Below, piece after piece: positions 52,601 to 60,297 of a DNA stretch of 62,369 nucleotides (position 1 is its first letter; every line of letters begins with the position of its first letter). The DNA is from Streptomyces lycii. Its GTDB lineage: Bacteria > Actinomycetota > Actinomycetes > Streptomycetales > Streptomycetaceae. Below the pieces are notes generated by a model. It worked only from the letters and a program-made list of their open reading frames with translations. It was not told the DNA's origin and searched no databases. The DNA lies in NCBI RefSeq assembly GCF_009735685.1, contig NZ_WHPN01000035.1, positions 1 through 62,369 on the forward strand, read 5' to 3'. Position numbers and translations under genes: made by a program.

Positions 52601-55026
52601 GTGGTGACCCCGGCGGTGCTCCGCGTCAGCCAGTCCCCGGTGTCGCCGAGCCAGGTCAGTTCGCCCATCTCGCCGGACACCCGGACCAGTGCGTCGTGCG
52701 AGGTCCAGGTGGTCTTGCGGCGCAGCCGGACCGGCACGCCGGAGGAGAGCAGCTGTTCCTTGTTCGCCCGCAGATTGGTCTCGGACAGGACGGTGAGCAA
52801 CTGCCGGTAGTTCTCCCGCTGCGCGGTCTGCTCCTCCCGGCTGAACTTCTTCTCCGGCTGCTTCTTCCGGAGCTTGCCCGGCGTGCGGGGCGGCTCCGGC
52901 GTGGGGGCGGGGGCGTCACCGTGGGCCGGGAGACAGCCGGCCAGCTTCGGGTGCGTGGCGAACAGCTGCTCGATGCCGGAGATCAGCGGCCCGGTGTCCA
53001 GCCCGCTGAGCGACACGCTGCCGCCCATCGCGCCGAACGGCAGATGGCGGCCCGCCTCCGCGCCGTTCTCGTCGCGCTCCCTGACGAACAGGTCCTTCTC
53101 GGCGGTGCCGGGGGGCAGCGGCAGGCCGAGGTGCCGGGCCTCCTCGGCGCGCAGCGTCACCCAGACGTCCATGGTGTGTTCCGCCGAGCGCGACTGCCGG
53201 CCGGCCTTCATCGCGGGGGACAGCGGTCCGCTCCCCTCCACGGCGATCACCACCCGGCCGCGGTAGAGCACCTTGTCACCGCGGATCTCCGCGCCCTGCC
53301 GGATGCCGATGGACTGGTCGGCCGAGGCGAACCGCATCTTCCGGGCCTCGGCGAGCGGCAGCACCCCGGCACGTGCCCGCGGCCCGGCGTCCAGGACGCC
53401 CGCGCCCACCGCCGGGCCCACGCCCACCTGGCCGCCGCGCCCCTGTCCGTGGCTGTTCGCCTCGCTGTGCTGGACCTGCTGATGGGTGCGCAGCTGGGTC
53501 CTGCCGGCGGACCAGCCCGGCGCGAGCCCGCTGAGCGTGGCGCGCATCCGGTACGAGCCCTCGGTGGAACCGTCCTTGGCGACCAGGTCCTCGCCGGTGA
53601 CCCAGCCGCCCAGCAGCCGGGGCAGGTCCTCGGCGACGGTCGCGGCGGAGGTGGCGGCGTAGAGGCGGGCGCGGCCCGGGGCGCCGGGGCCGGTCAGCGA
53701 CGGGTGCAGCACGGACTTCACGGTGTCGAACAGGCCGTCCCCGCCGTCGTGCGGGTCGTGCTCCCCCGGGGGCTCGGTGACCGCGACCGCGGCGAGGGAG
53801 TCGGCGAGCCGCACCGAGCGTGCCTGCGGGCCGTCCAGCTCCGCCATGGGCCCGAGCGCGCTCCGCAGGGCGGGCACCAGGTGCTCGCGCGGGACGAGCA
53901 GGTCGAGCGAACCGGTGCCGTCGAACCGCTGCACGGTGTGCAGCGCGGAGTGCTCGGTCCGCAGGGTGAACCGCACCCGGCGCGGCACCCGTACGGTTCC
54001 CTCGTCGGAACGCAGCACCCGGTGCTCGTTGACGGTGCGCTGGGTGCGGGACTCGTCGGCGGTGTGGAAGGGGTGGGCGCCGACGTTGAAGGCGACGCCC
54101 GCCGTGAGGCCCGGCACCGGCGTGGGGACCAGGCCCATGCCCGCGGCGGAGCCGCCGTAGCGGGAGGACCGGCCGTGGCCGCGGCTCGCCGATCCGCCGG
54201 AGTTGCGGTGCAGGTCCAGCTTGGTGGCGGCGTCGTCGGGGTCCGACAGCTCCCGCGGCTGCCCGGGGGCCGGTGCGGGGCCGGGACCGGTGCCGGGGCC
54301 GGGCCGTGGGGCGTCCGCGGGCGGCTCGACGAAGCGCGGGGGCGTCTCGGCGGGGTCCGCGGTGACCGCGAGCGTCACGTCGTACCAGGCGCTCGGGGCG
54401 CCCCGGCCGCGGATGTGGAAGGAGCGGCCCCGGCCGAAGAACGACTCCGGGCGCCCGGTCAGCTCGTCGCGTATCCCGGCGACGGACTCCTCGGAGCCCT
54501 TGACGGCCTTCCGCAGATCGCCGAGCACGGACTCGTATCCGTCGAGGCCGCTGACGGAGGCCAGCCCCGGGGCCCGGAGATCGCGCAGATACGGGGGGAG
54601 CAGCAGGATCCGGGGCGGCGCCGCGGGCGCGTTCGCCGGGGTCTCCCGGCCGGGGGCGCGCCCGCCGGGGCGGGCCGGGCGGGAGGAGGAGAGGCGGCGC
54701 GGGGTCTCGGCCTCCTCGGCGACCGGCGCCAGCGAGGGGCCCGGCAGACGGGACGGCCGGCGGCGGGCGGCGGACGGGGCCGGCTCCTCGGCGATGGGAG
54801 GGAGCGAACCGCGCTGGAGCATCAGGCGCGTCACGGCGGCGTTGCCGGCCGACTGCTGGAGGGCGAGCAGCTGCCGCGCGTCCGGGCCCGCGGGCGAGGG
54901 CCCGGCGAGGGACGCGCCCGCGTCGGAGAGGCCGGAGCCGCCGGTGTCCCGGGCCGCCGGCGCGCGCCGGTCGCCCGGCGTGGTGGCGGTGGCCGGGCGT
55001 CCGGATTCCTGCTGTGGCGTGTGCAT
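49606..55026 (-). CDS. Giant 1806-residue protein with LQxSAGNAAV N-terminal motif
   Basis: A very large protein with no signal peptide or transmembrane segment that I can see. Residues 54-71 read LALQQSAGNAAVTRLMLQ, the motif found near the N-termini of many actinobacterial eCIS-associated (DUF4157-like) and polymorphic-toxin proteins. Then come Pro/Arg-rich linkers and at least three diverged modules. Each has a Gly/Ser/Arg-rich loop (GHGRSSRYGGSAAG, GRAGARGGGVRAVG, GQRGRGRSGGFRAQG) and ends in a strand-helix pattern (MDVWVTLRAEEARHLGLPLP, VSVWLTKEQCEAAGIPL, VIVRMPAPAVRRML). The end shows no toxin or nuclease motif I recognise. ATG 55026 has AGAGGGA upstream. Function unknown. Confidence 0.85.
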   Translation of the reverse strand: MHTPQQESGRPATATTPGDRRAPAARDTGGSGLSDAGASLAGPSPAGPDARQLLALQQSAGNAAVTRLMLQRGSLPPIAEEPAPSAARRRPSRLPGPSLAPVAEEAETPRRLSSSRPARPGGRAPGRETPANAPAAPPRILLLPPYLRDLRAPGLASVSGLDGYESVLGDLRKAVKGSEESVAGIRDELTGRPESFFGRGRSFHIRGRGAPSAWYDVTLAVTADPAETPPRFVEPPADAPRPGPGTGPGPAPAPGQPRELSDPDDAATKLDLHRNSGGSASRGHGRSSRYGGSAAGMGLVPTPVPGLTAGVAFNVGAHPFHTADESRTQRTVNEHRVLRSDEGTVRVPRRVRFTLRTEHSALHTVQRFDGTGSLDLLVPREHLVPALRSALGPMAELDGPQARSVRLADSLAAVAVTEPPGEHDPHDGGDGLFDTVKSVLHPSLTGPGAPGRARLYAATSAATVAEDLPRLLGGWVTGEDLVAKDGSTEGSYRMRATLSGLAPGWSAGRTQLRTHQQVQHSEANSHGQGRGGQVGVGPAVGAGVLDAGPRARAGVLPLAEARKMRFASADQSIGIRQGAEIRGDKVLYRGRVVIAVEGSGPLSPAMKAGRQSRSAEHTMDVWVTLRAEEARHLGLPLPPGTAEKDLFVRERDENGAEAGRHLPFGAMGGSVSLSGLDTGPLISGIEQLFATHPKLAGCLPAHGDAPAPTPEPPRTPGKLRKKQPEKKFSREEQTAQRENYRQLLTVLSETNLRANKEQLLSSGVPVRLRRKTTWTSHDALVRVSGEMGELTWLGDTGDWLTRSTAGVTTGLQSGRAGARGGGVRAVGQVRLIPGALSGQVTGDALWQGTRRAQGGPTTRTDSLSNGDTRSSAFGGPLRLSVQVTLVERERTAKRALTPGAPGRDTPEVERIASSADDAADNPLRLGTQDVRLTTPSAFTLDDENHQLLEARAGRRRATPLTPVAESGIGELTSGSWQPRGRTVRDWQFVETAGSGEPVRAMAYELLAKAAARNDAVRRDRAFETDGLAPRLAIEERLSARAVSAALRQGVSSGWVVKNLRHPRRLAALSGAVGTRFALTRPRVVHRDSGAGTENYVLGGHQASGQRGRGRSGGFRAQGLSMQDNQVLHPGDDPKWRIGEAVGASWTLAGTSNASESLAGSIERNAHSPRGRDLYLVQCDLAMRMSAEVTVGGRPYVASAERTVPAEVSVWLTKEQCEAAGIPLRTPAERAAERRAAREQGEADRAAGRTPASLLPPGERPREGAADGPAPAAPAVTPAQAGVPAQLRQGTPPGFGMIEQLPDFRPLIRQLRTEGGAKARALARELLPERQSDDPYDNVQRLLRVLDRDGATGLLAGAMDGGVTVELFRGRRTPYWAEFAVEATGPGSVGDRASDGRDMEYITSAVSGRSDSEEESGIRGVDAMVTGAGKPELGQHPVKSTGAAAGLGAGSSSSRKRGSSGRGQTGVKTVADAKAESRGVTVPVRGALTLRSSEGVIARTALEGDLVHRILEHDLRALDRVTPVRDGALAGRNLKRTGGDDPSRLARWRSLGVTLPDEAQVNGFRGAPGIRGAVREAVRAAHGGSRFHDTGQAAAYAQQEAVSTEWLASALPLLASAGVKLPPAHATGVAGQDLETSLHAQLTHGRVLDAGDTMTFEAIAPSSPDGDRPTGQDHQHGREHGKNVRGAAGAGLLNAQEFRLNEALLRSDNGGAVTDNAAAGSGSMPVRKPRTQSVLVQFDLRVRVVARVRNRATRRVESAVRDHLVPTPVIVRMPAPAVRRMLASARDGAKVADPHGRLGAPAGGVQR

Positions 55027-55321
55027 GTGGAGCCATCCCTCTGGGCGGGGCGGTGACCGCGGTCCCGCGCCGGCCGCCGTCGCCGAACCAGTCCCATCAG
55101 CGCGGACGGACGCCGGTGAGGTGGGGAGAGGCCGCTCCGCGTGGGCAGCGTAGGACAGCCGGCGGGGGGCTTTTCCGGACAAGATGGATGTTGGCGGTCT
55201 TGGCATCCGGTGCTCACCCGGAGGCCATGGGAGCGCCCCCCGTCGGCCGCTTTGCGCAGTCGAACCGGCCATCGATTGGCACATGCCGGACGAATGACCG
55301 GAAAACATGGGGGAATTGTGC
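55027..55321. other. Intergenic region between the giant gene and merR
   Basis: About 300 bases with no gene. The right part is more A/T-rich (CCGGAAAACATGGGGGAATT at 55299) and leads into the MerR-type promoter. I found no clear hexamers for the leftward giant gene. Confidence 0.5.
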
Positions 55322-55352
55322 TTGCTTGGAGTGCACTCGAAGTCTCTAGCGT
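55322..55352 (+). promoter_or_regulatory. MerR-type promoter with dyad in a 19-bp spacer
   Basis: TTGCTT (55322-55327) and TAGCGT (55347-55352) are separated by 19 bp, the over-long spacing typical of MerR-activated promoters. The dyad CTTGGAGTG/CACTCGAAG (55325-55342, one mismatch) lies between them. It is 42 bases upstream of the MerR gene itself, so autoregulation is likely and the co-transcribed reductase would be the target. Confidence 0.75.
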
Positions 55353-55393
55353 TGACCCCCGCGAGGTTCGGATCCAGGAAGGGATTCTTCGAC

Positions 55394-55936
55394 ATGACCG
55401 TGGTGGAGAGCGTGCCCGCACGACGGGATCTGTGCGCCTCGGGGCCCGCCCCGCATCCACGCCCCGCCGGACAGGACCGGTACACCATCAGCGAGGTCGT
55501 CGCCTGGACCGGCCTCTCGGCGCACACCCTGCGCTGGTACGAACGGATCGGGCTGATGCCCGACGTCGACCGCTCGCACACCGGCCAGCGCCGCTACAAC
55601 AACCGCGACCTGGACTGGCTCGGCTTCGTCGGCAGGCTGCGGCTGACCGGGATGCCGGTCGCGGACATGGTCCGCTATGCCGAGATGATCCGCGCGGGCG
55701 ACGAGACGTTCGCCGAGCGCCGCGAACTGCTCGCCGCGCACCGGGAGGACGTACGGAGAAAGATCTCCGACCTCCAGGAGACCCTGTCCGTACTGGACTT
55801 CAAGATCGATTTCTATTCGGAGGCCGCGCGCCCCGCGGCCGTGCACCCGGGCGCGGCGGACACCGCGCCGGAGAGGTCCCACAGCACATGTCAGACCAGC
55901 ACATGCCAGACCAGCACATGCCAGACCAGCGCATGA
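55394..55936 (+). CDS. MerR-family transcriptional regulator
   Basis: A 180-residue regulator with a MerR winged helix after a 28-residue leader (RYTISEVVAWTGLSAHTLRWYERIGLM, RRYNNRDLDWLGFVGRLRLTG), then a helical dimerisation region (HREDVRRKISDLQETLSVLDFKIDFY shortened in length). There is no large effector domain, like regulators of stress-linked reductases. ATG 55394 follows AGGAAGGGATTC. The last 17 residues (STCQTSTCQTSTCQTSA) come from a 15-bp repeat that also encodes the start of the aldo/keto reductase in another frame. Those tail cysteines could be chance or could sense thiol stress. Confidence 0.9.
   Translation: MTVVESVPARRDLCASGPAPHPRPAGQDRYTISEVVAWTGLSAHTLRWYERIGLMPDVDRSHTGQRRYNNRDLDWLGFVGRLRLTGMPVADMVRYAEMIRAGDETFAERRELLAAHREDVRRKISDLQETLSVLDFKIDFYSEAARPAAVHPGAADTAPERSHSTCQTSTCQTSTCQTSA
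55885..55936 (+). repeat. 15-bp repeat coding in two frames at the merR/reductase junction
   Basis: CACATGYCAGACCAG is repeated three times (55885-55929) with a partial fourth copy. In the MerR frame it encodes TCQTS; in the reductase frame it encodes HMPDQ, providing in-frame ATGs at 55888, 55903, 55918 and 55933. Confidence 0.9.
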
Positions 55937-56949
55937 CCGGCACGGAGATCACACGCACCACGCTCGGCACCGGCGGCCCCGAGGTCGGGGTCCAGGGGCT
56001 CGGCTGCATGGGCATGAGCTTCGCCTACGGGCCGACGGACGAGACCGAGGCCCGCGCCACCCTGGAACGCGCCCTGGAACTCGGCGTGACGCTCTACGAC
56101 ACCGCGGACATGTACGGGTTCGGGGAGAACGAGAAGTTCATCGCCCCCTTCGTGCGGGCGCACCGCGACGAGATCGTGCTCGCGACGAAGTTCGGCATCC
56201 AGCTGGATCCGGACGACCCGGCCCGTCGGACCATCCGCAACGACCGCGGGTACCTCCGCTCCTGCGTCGAGGGCAGCCTGCGCCGCCTCGGGGTCGAGAC
56301 GATCGACCTCTACTACATGCACCGCCGCGACCCGGACGTGCCGATCGAGGAGACCGCCGGGGCCATGGCCGAACTGGTCACCGAGGGCAAGGTCCGCCGG
56401 CTCGGGCTGAGCGAGGTCACCGGTGACGAGCTGCGCGCCGCGCACGCGGTCCACCCGATCGCCGCGGTGCAGTCGGAATGGTCGCTCTTCAGCCGGGACG
56501 TCGAGCGCACCGCGGTGCCCGCCGCCGCCGGCCTGGGCGTCGCCTTCGTGCCGTACTCACCGCTCGGCCGCGGCTTCCTGACCGGCGCGTTCACCGACGC
56601 GATCCAGGAGCTGAGCAGCGACGACTTCCGGCGTACGATGCCCCGCTTCTCCGGGGAGAACGCCGCGGCCAACGCGGCCCTGCTGGAGCCGGTACGGGCC
56701 GTCGCCGAGGCCCGGGGCGCCACCCCCGGCCAGATCGCGCTGGCCTGGGTGCACGCCCGGGCGGAGCGGCACGGGCTGAGCGTGGTGCCGATCCCCGGCA
56801 CCCGGAAGCGGAGCCGGGTGGAGGAGAACACCGCCGCGAGCCGGATCGCGCTCACCGCCGAGGAACTGGCGCGCCTCGACCCGATCGCGGACCGGGTGGC
56901 GGGCACCCGCTACCCCAGCATGTCCTTCACCTCGGCCGGACGGGAGTAG
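55888..56949 (+). CDS. Aldo/keto reductase
   Basis: A 353-residue NADPH-dependent (alpha/beta)8 reductase. Catalytic Asp and Tyr are in LYDTADMYGFGENEK, Lys in VLATKFGIQ and His in YYMHRRDPDVP; the cofactor-binding end is VVPIPGTRKRSRVEEN. Such enzymes reduce aldehydes, ketones and methylglyoxal-like toxins, fitting control by the adjacent MerR regulator. Four in-frame ATGs occur at 15-bp steps. I use the first (GGAGAGG lies 11 bases upstream); the last, at 55933, overlaps the MerR stop as ATGA and begins MTGTEITRTTLG, so coupled initiation there is equally possible. Confidence 0.92.
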   Translation: MSDQHMPDQHMPDQRMTGTEITRTTLGTGGPEVGVQGLGCMGMSFAYGPTDETEARATLERALELGVTLYDTADMYGFGENEKFIAPFVRAHRDEIVLATKFGIQLDPDDPARRTIRNDRGYLRSCVEGSLRRLGVETIDLYYMHRRDPDVPIEETAGAMAELVTEGKVRRLGLSEVTGDELRAAHAVHPIAAVQSEWSLFSRDVERTAVPAAAGLGVAFVPYSPLGRGFLTGAFTDAIQELSSDDFRRTMPRFSGENAAANAALLEPVRAVAEARGATPGQIALAWVHARAERHGLSVVPIPGTRKRSRVEENTAASRIALTAEELARLDPIADRVAGTRYPSMSFTSAGRE

Positions 56950-56979
56950 CCCGGAAGGGCGGGGCGGAGCCGCGGCAGT

Positions 56980-57130
56980 CCGGGCGGGAGCAGTCCGGGC
57001 GGGAACAGTCCGTCCGGGAGCGGCCCGGCAGGAGCAGTCCGGCGGGAGCAGACCGTGCGCGAGCAGTCCGTGCGCGAGCGGCCCGGCGGGAGCAGACCGT
57101 GCGCGAGCGGCCCGGCGGGAGCAGACCGGG
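56980..57130. repeat. Imperfect GGGAGCAG-type repeats
   Basis: Irregular copies of CGGCGGGAGCAGACCGTGCG and CGGGCGGGAGCAGTCC fill the 243-base gap between the reductase and the DUF4429 gene. Two nearly identical stretches (GGGAGCAGACCGTGCGCGAG) occur at about 57045 and 57089. No gene is evident. Confidence 0.7.
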
Positions 57131-57192
57131 CGGGCGGAGCCGCGGTGGCCCGGGCGGGCGGAGCCGCCGCGGCGAGGCCGGAGCCGGTACGG

Positions 57193-58089
57193 CTACAGCT
57201 CCGCGAGCAGTTCGGCCTTCTTGTGGCTGAACTCGGCGTCGGTCAGCAGCCCCGCGTCGTGCAGCGCGCCCAGGTGCCGGATCCGGTCCGCGATGTCGGC
57301 CGGGGCCGGGCGCACGTCGGCCGCGAGGACCGGCGCCGGACAGCCCGCCGCGGCGGGACCCGGCGCCGGGTCCGCGGCCTGGACCGCCTGGAGGACCGCG
57401 GCGGCGAAGGGCAGCGACTCGTGCACCAGCCCGTAGCCGAGGCCGAAGACGACCGAGGCCGGGTCCTGGTCGGCGGGCCCGGGCGGGTCGCCGCCGTCCG
57501 GGCCCCGGCGCAGCAGCCGCAGATGGCCGTTGAAGACCTCCGGGGAACGCCACTCGATGCCCGCCAGTTCGCCGACCGCGAAGTGCTGGTCGCCCGCTTT
57601 CCACTTCGCGGACGAGGCGCCCGTCCAGAACCAGCGGAAACTGACGGTCTCACCGTCGAAGCCCGCCTTGCCGTCGTACGCCTTGAACGACAGCGGCGGC
57701 ACGGGGGCTGCGACCAGATGCTGCTCGGCGGGTTCGGCGGCCTTCGGGTCCAGCACGGACCGCAGCTCGTCGGCGTAGTACTCGGCGAGGGTCTCGCGCT
57801 CGGCGGGCAGCACCAGCCGGTAGGGGTCCGCGCTCTCCTTGAGCTGGCCGGCCGCCGCGTCCGCCAGCGGATCCGCGCCGGGCCGGGGCACGGCCCGCAG
57901 CACCACCGTCCCCTTCTTGCCGGGAGCGAGCTCCACGGCCGACAGCGCCTCGAAGGGGACGCGCCGCTCACCGAGCACCTGGAAGAGCTTCGGTGTGCGG
58001 ATCCCCCGTTCGAAGCGGATGAGCACGGAGTCCGTGTCGAACTCCCAGACGGTGTGAAAACCGGCCAGCACATCACCCATACGGCTCAT
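57193..58089 (-). CDS. DUF4429 protein with C-terminal SHOCT domain
   Basis: A 298-residue cytoplasmic protein with two DUF4429 copies, seen in VLIRFERGIRTPKLFQVLGERRVPFEALSAV-like (residues about 18-50) and FRWFWTGASSAKWKAGDQHF segments, as shown by the paired IRTPKLF and SAKWKAG positions. A C-terminal SHOCT motif follows (IRHLGALHDAGLLTDAEF, SHKKAELLAEL). SHOCT modules mediate oligomerisation; DUF4429 function is unknown. ATG 58089 (MSRMGDVLAG) and ATG 58080 (MGDVLAG) are both possible and neither has a strong ribosome site. Confidence 0.88.
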   Translation of the reverse strand: MSRMGDVLAGFHTVWEFDTDSVLIRFERGIRTPKLFQVLGERRVPFEALSAVELAPGKKGTVVLRAVPRPGADPLADAAAGQLKESADPYRLVLPAERETLAEYYADELRSVLDPKAAEPAEQHLVAAPVPPLSFKAYDGKAGFDGETVSFRWFWTGASSAKWKAGDQHFAVGELAGIEWRSPEVFNGHLRLLRRGPDGGDPPGPADQDPASVVFGLGYGLVHESLPFAAAVLQAVQAADPAPGPAAAGCPAPVLAADVRPAPADIADRIRHLGALHDAGLLTDAEFSHKKAELLAEL

Positions 58090-58136
58090 CGTAGGCGGCG
58101 GCGGCCCGCCCGTCCCCCTTCCGAACGCTACGCGCG

Positions 58137-59375
58137 TCAAACCGCTGTGCTTCCGTTTGCCCCGGTCCGGCAGCCGTCGCCGCCGCCCGAGCAGCTGACC
58201 GAGCCGAGCGCGCCCACCCCGACCTTGGCGAAATTCCGCAGGCTGGCGGTGCCCGGCTCGAAGTAGCCCGCGTGGCCGCGCGCGCCGGCGGCCGACAGCA
58301 GCCGGGCGCCGAAGGACGGCGACACCGGGTCCGGACCGTGGCCGAGCGCGCCCAGCTCCAGGTTCGGCACGTCCTCGATCCAGTCGTCGGCGTCCCGGGT
58401 GGCCCAGATCCGGGCCCGCCCGCCGAGGTCCGCCGCCGACCCGGCGCGCATCCCCGGGCTGCCGGAGACCGCTATGTCGGTGACCCGGGACGGCAGGGAG
58501 GGCGCGGCGACACCGCACACCACCGAGCCGTAGCTGTGGCAGAAGAGGGAGACACGGGACCCGCCGGGCAGCGAGTCGACCAGGGACCCCAGCCGCACGG
58601 CTCCCTCCTCGGCGAGCCGGCCGGCCGCGGCGTCCACCCCGATGCCCGCGGGCGTGGTGTAGTCGGCCCAGGCGATGACCGCCGTACGGGCCCGCGGCGC
58701 GGCCTCGCGCTCGGCGGCGTACAGCGCCTGCGCCATGCCCGCCGGGGCCGTGTACTTGCGCCGGGTGCGCTCGAAGCTGAGCAGGTCGGTGTCCACGCCC
58801 GGCACCACCACGGAGACCCGGCGCGCCGAGGCCAGGTCACCGAAGACCTCCGCGGCACGCCCGCCGCCGGTGGGGTCGAAGGCCAGGATCTGCCGCCCGT
58901 GGCCGAGCATCGACGTGAAGCGGTGCACACGGCGCACCGCCTGAAGCCGGCCGAGGTCGGTGAGCCGCCGGTCGTGGGTGCGTTCCTCCTCGGCCGCCCT
59001 CGCCTGCCGGAGCGCCTCCCGGTTGGCGCGGTAGCGCAGCGTCAGCGGGACTCCGCCGAGATTGCCGACGACCAGCGGATAGCGGTCGGCCAGCCGCCGT
59101 CGCTGCGCCCGGTCCAGGGAGAGGAAGAACTCCGCCACCGCCTCGGCCGAAGCGCCCGGGTCCGGCAGCTCCCTGCCGTCCACCCGGCCGTGGGCCCAGG
59201 CGGTCAGCGCGGCCGCCCGCGGACCCGGCTCCGGCCTGTGGTTGCGGATCGCGGTCCAGCCGGAGGTGGCGAGCAGTATCAGCACCAGGGCCAGAACCAG
59301 CGCGGCCCGCGAGGCGGGTGAGCCGCTGAACCAGGAGGTCGTCGAGGAGGAGCCGAGCTCAGGAATGGAAGACAC
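58137..59375 (-). CDS. Alpha/beta hydrolase (DUF1023) with N-terminal membrane anchor
   Basis: A 412-residue protein with one N-terminal transmembrane segment (RAALVLALVLILLATSGW) and a DUF1023-type alpha/beta-hydrolase domain. VVVPGVDTDLLSF precedes the nucleophile elbow VSLFCHSYGSVVCG, and ARIWATRDADDWIEDVP and the late GHAGYFEPGTASL carry the acid and histidine region. It is probably tethered to the membrane with the hydrolase outside. Substrate unknown. GTG 59375 (VSSIPELG) is preferred; the frame is open to a GTG at 59432. Confidence 0.85.
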   Translation of the reverse strand: MSSIPELGSSSTTSWFSGSPASRAALVLALVLILLATSGWTAIRNHRPEPGPRAAALTAWAHGRVDGRELPDPGASAEAVAEFFLSLDRAQRRRLADRYPLVVGNLGGVPLTLRYRANREALRQARAAEEERTHDRRLTDLGRLQAVRRVHRFTSMLGHGRQILAFDPTGGGRAAEVFGDLASARRVSVVVPGVDTDLLSFERTRRKYTAPAGMAQALYAAEREAAPRARTAVIAWADYTTPAGIGVDAAAGRLAEEGAVRLGSLVDSLPGGSRVSLFCHSYGSVVCGVAAPSLPSRVTDIAVSGSPGMRAGSAADLGGRARIWATRDADDWIEDVPNLELGALGHGPDPVSPSFGARLLSAAGARGHAGYFEPGTASLRNFAKVGVGALGSVSCSGGGDGCRTGANGSTAV

Positions 59376-59500
59376 TGCGGGACACCCTAGGAGAAGCGCC
59401 CCGACCCCCGCGCGGAGGGTGACCCATTTCACGTTTCCCCGCGGGCAAAGCGGTCACACCGGACGCCCGGCCGGCCGCGTCCCCCCCCCCGTGTACCGCG

Positions 59501-60181
59501 TCACGTGGCCCCGGCCGCCCCGGCTCCCGGCTCCGGGCGGTCCCAGGCCGTCACGAGCGCCGGGCCGAGCCGGTCGAGATGCTCCTCGGTGATCCTGCGC
59601 AGGGACGCGGCCGAGGTGTCGCCGCCCGCCCCCCAGATCCGGCCGGTCGCCCGCATCACCCCGGTGAACGCCGCGACGAGGACCCGGGGCCGCGGATCGG
59701 CGTCCAGGTCCAGCCCCTCCCGGCGGGCGATCTCCTCGGCGAGCCGCTCCTCCATCGCGGCGGAGCGGCACATCAGCACCGCGAGCAGCGCGGGCGTGGA
59801 CTCGATCAGCTGGTACATCCGCATGTGCAGGGCCGGTGAGACGCCCTCGACGGACTCGCCGAAGGTCTCCCAGGTCGCCCGCATCGCCCGGCGCAGGGCC
59901 GTCATCGGCGGTTCGGCCGGCGGCCTGGCGCGGAAGGCGTCGAAGAAGTGCGACTCGACGGTGTCCGGGACGGCGAAGGCGACCTCCTCCTTGCTCGCGA
60001 AGTAGCGGAAGAAGGTGCGCTGGGAGACCTCCACGGGCTCCGCGATCTGGTCGATGGTCGTCGCCTCGAAGCCCTGGGTGGTGAAGAGTTCCAGGGCCGA
60101 GTGCAGGAGCGCGGTGCGCGTGCGCCGCTTCTTCAGTTCGCGGAGTCCCCCCGGCTCTCCCGACACGTGCCGAATCGTCAA
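59501..60181 (-). CDS. TetR-family repressor
   Basis: A 226-residue TetR regulator with helix-turn-helix at residues about 20-65 (TALLHSALELFTTQGFEAT, IDQIAEPVEVSQRTFFRYF) and an effector domain beyond. It diverges from a DHA2 drug exporter gene and almost certainly represses it. The start appears to be TTG 60181, with GAAAGG eight bases upstream; the next in-frame GTG (60166) has no ribosome site. A run of ten C residues lies just past its 3' end at 59481-59490. Confidence 0.92.
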   Translation of the reverse strand: MTIRHVSGEPGGLRELKKRRTRTALLHSALELFTTQGFEATTIDQIAEPVEVSQRTFFRYFASKEEVAFAVPDTVESHFFDAFRARPPAEPPMTALRRAMRATWETFGESVEGVSPALHMRMYQLIESTPALLAVLMCRSAAMEERLAEEIARREGLDLDADPRPRVLVAAFTGVMRATGRIWGAGGDTSAASLRRITEEHLDRLGPALVTAWDRPEPGAGAAGAT

Positions 60182-60261
60182 CTACGGGGCCTTTCCTGGT
60201 CTTCTTTCCGCTGGTGGGAAAGTTTGTGAGCTACGTGACAGTTACCGACTGGTGAATTGGT

Positions 60262-60291
60262 TTGTCAACTGTCAGAGGCTGACAATAATCT
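60262..60291 (+). promoter_or_regulatory. Exporter promoter with TetR-type palindrome, probably leaderless
   Basis: TTGTCA (60262-60267) and TAATCT (60286-60291) are 18 bp apart and predict transcription start at or within a base or two of the ATG at 60298. TGTCAGAGGCTGACA (60270-60284) is a perfect TGTCA-N5-TGACA palindrome filling the spacer, nested in TTGTCA-N12-TGACAA. It is the likely TetR operator. Confidence 0.7.
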
Positions 60292-60297
60292 CTCCGC

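Noticed and set aside
49606..55026. Part of an extracellular contractile injection system
   Set aside because: Only the N-terminal motif recalls such systems; no sheath, tube, baseplate or ATPase genes flank it.
50491..55056. Long open frame of over 1500 codons on the plus strand opposite the giant gene
   Set aside because: Its peptide is Arg/Gly/Ala-rich without motifs and mirrors the GC-biased third positions of the minus-strand gene; the minus frame has the recognisable N-terminal motif and a ribosome site.
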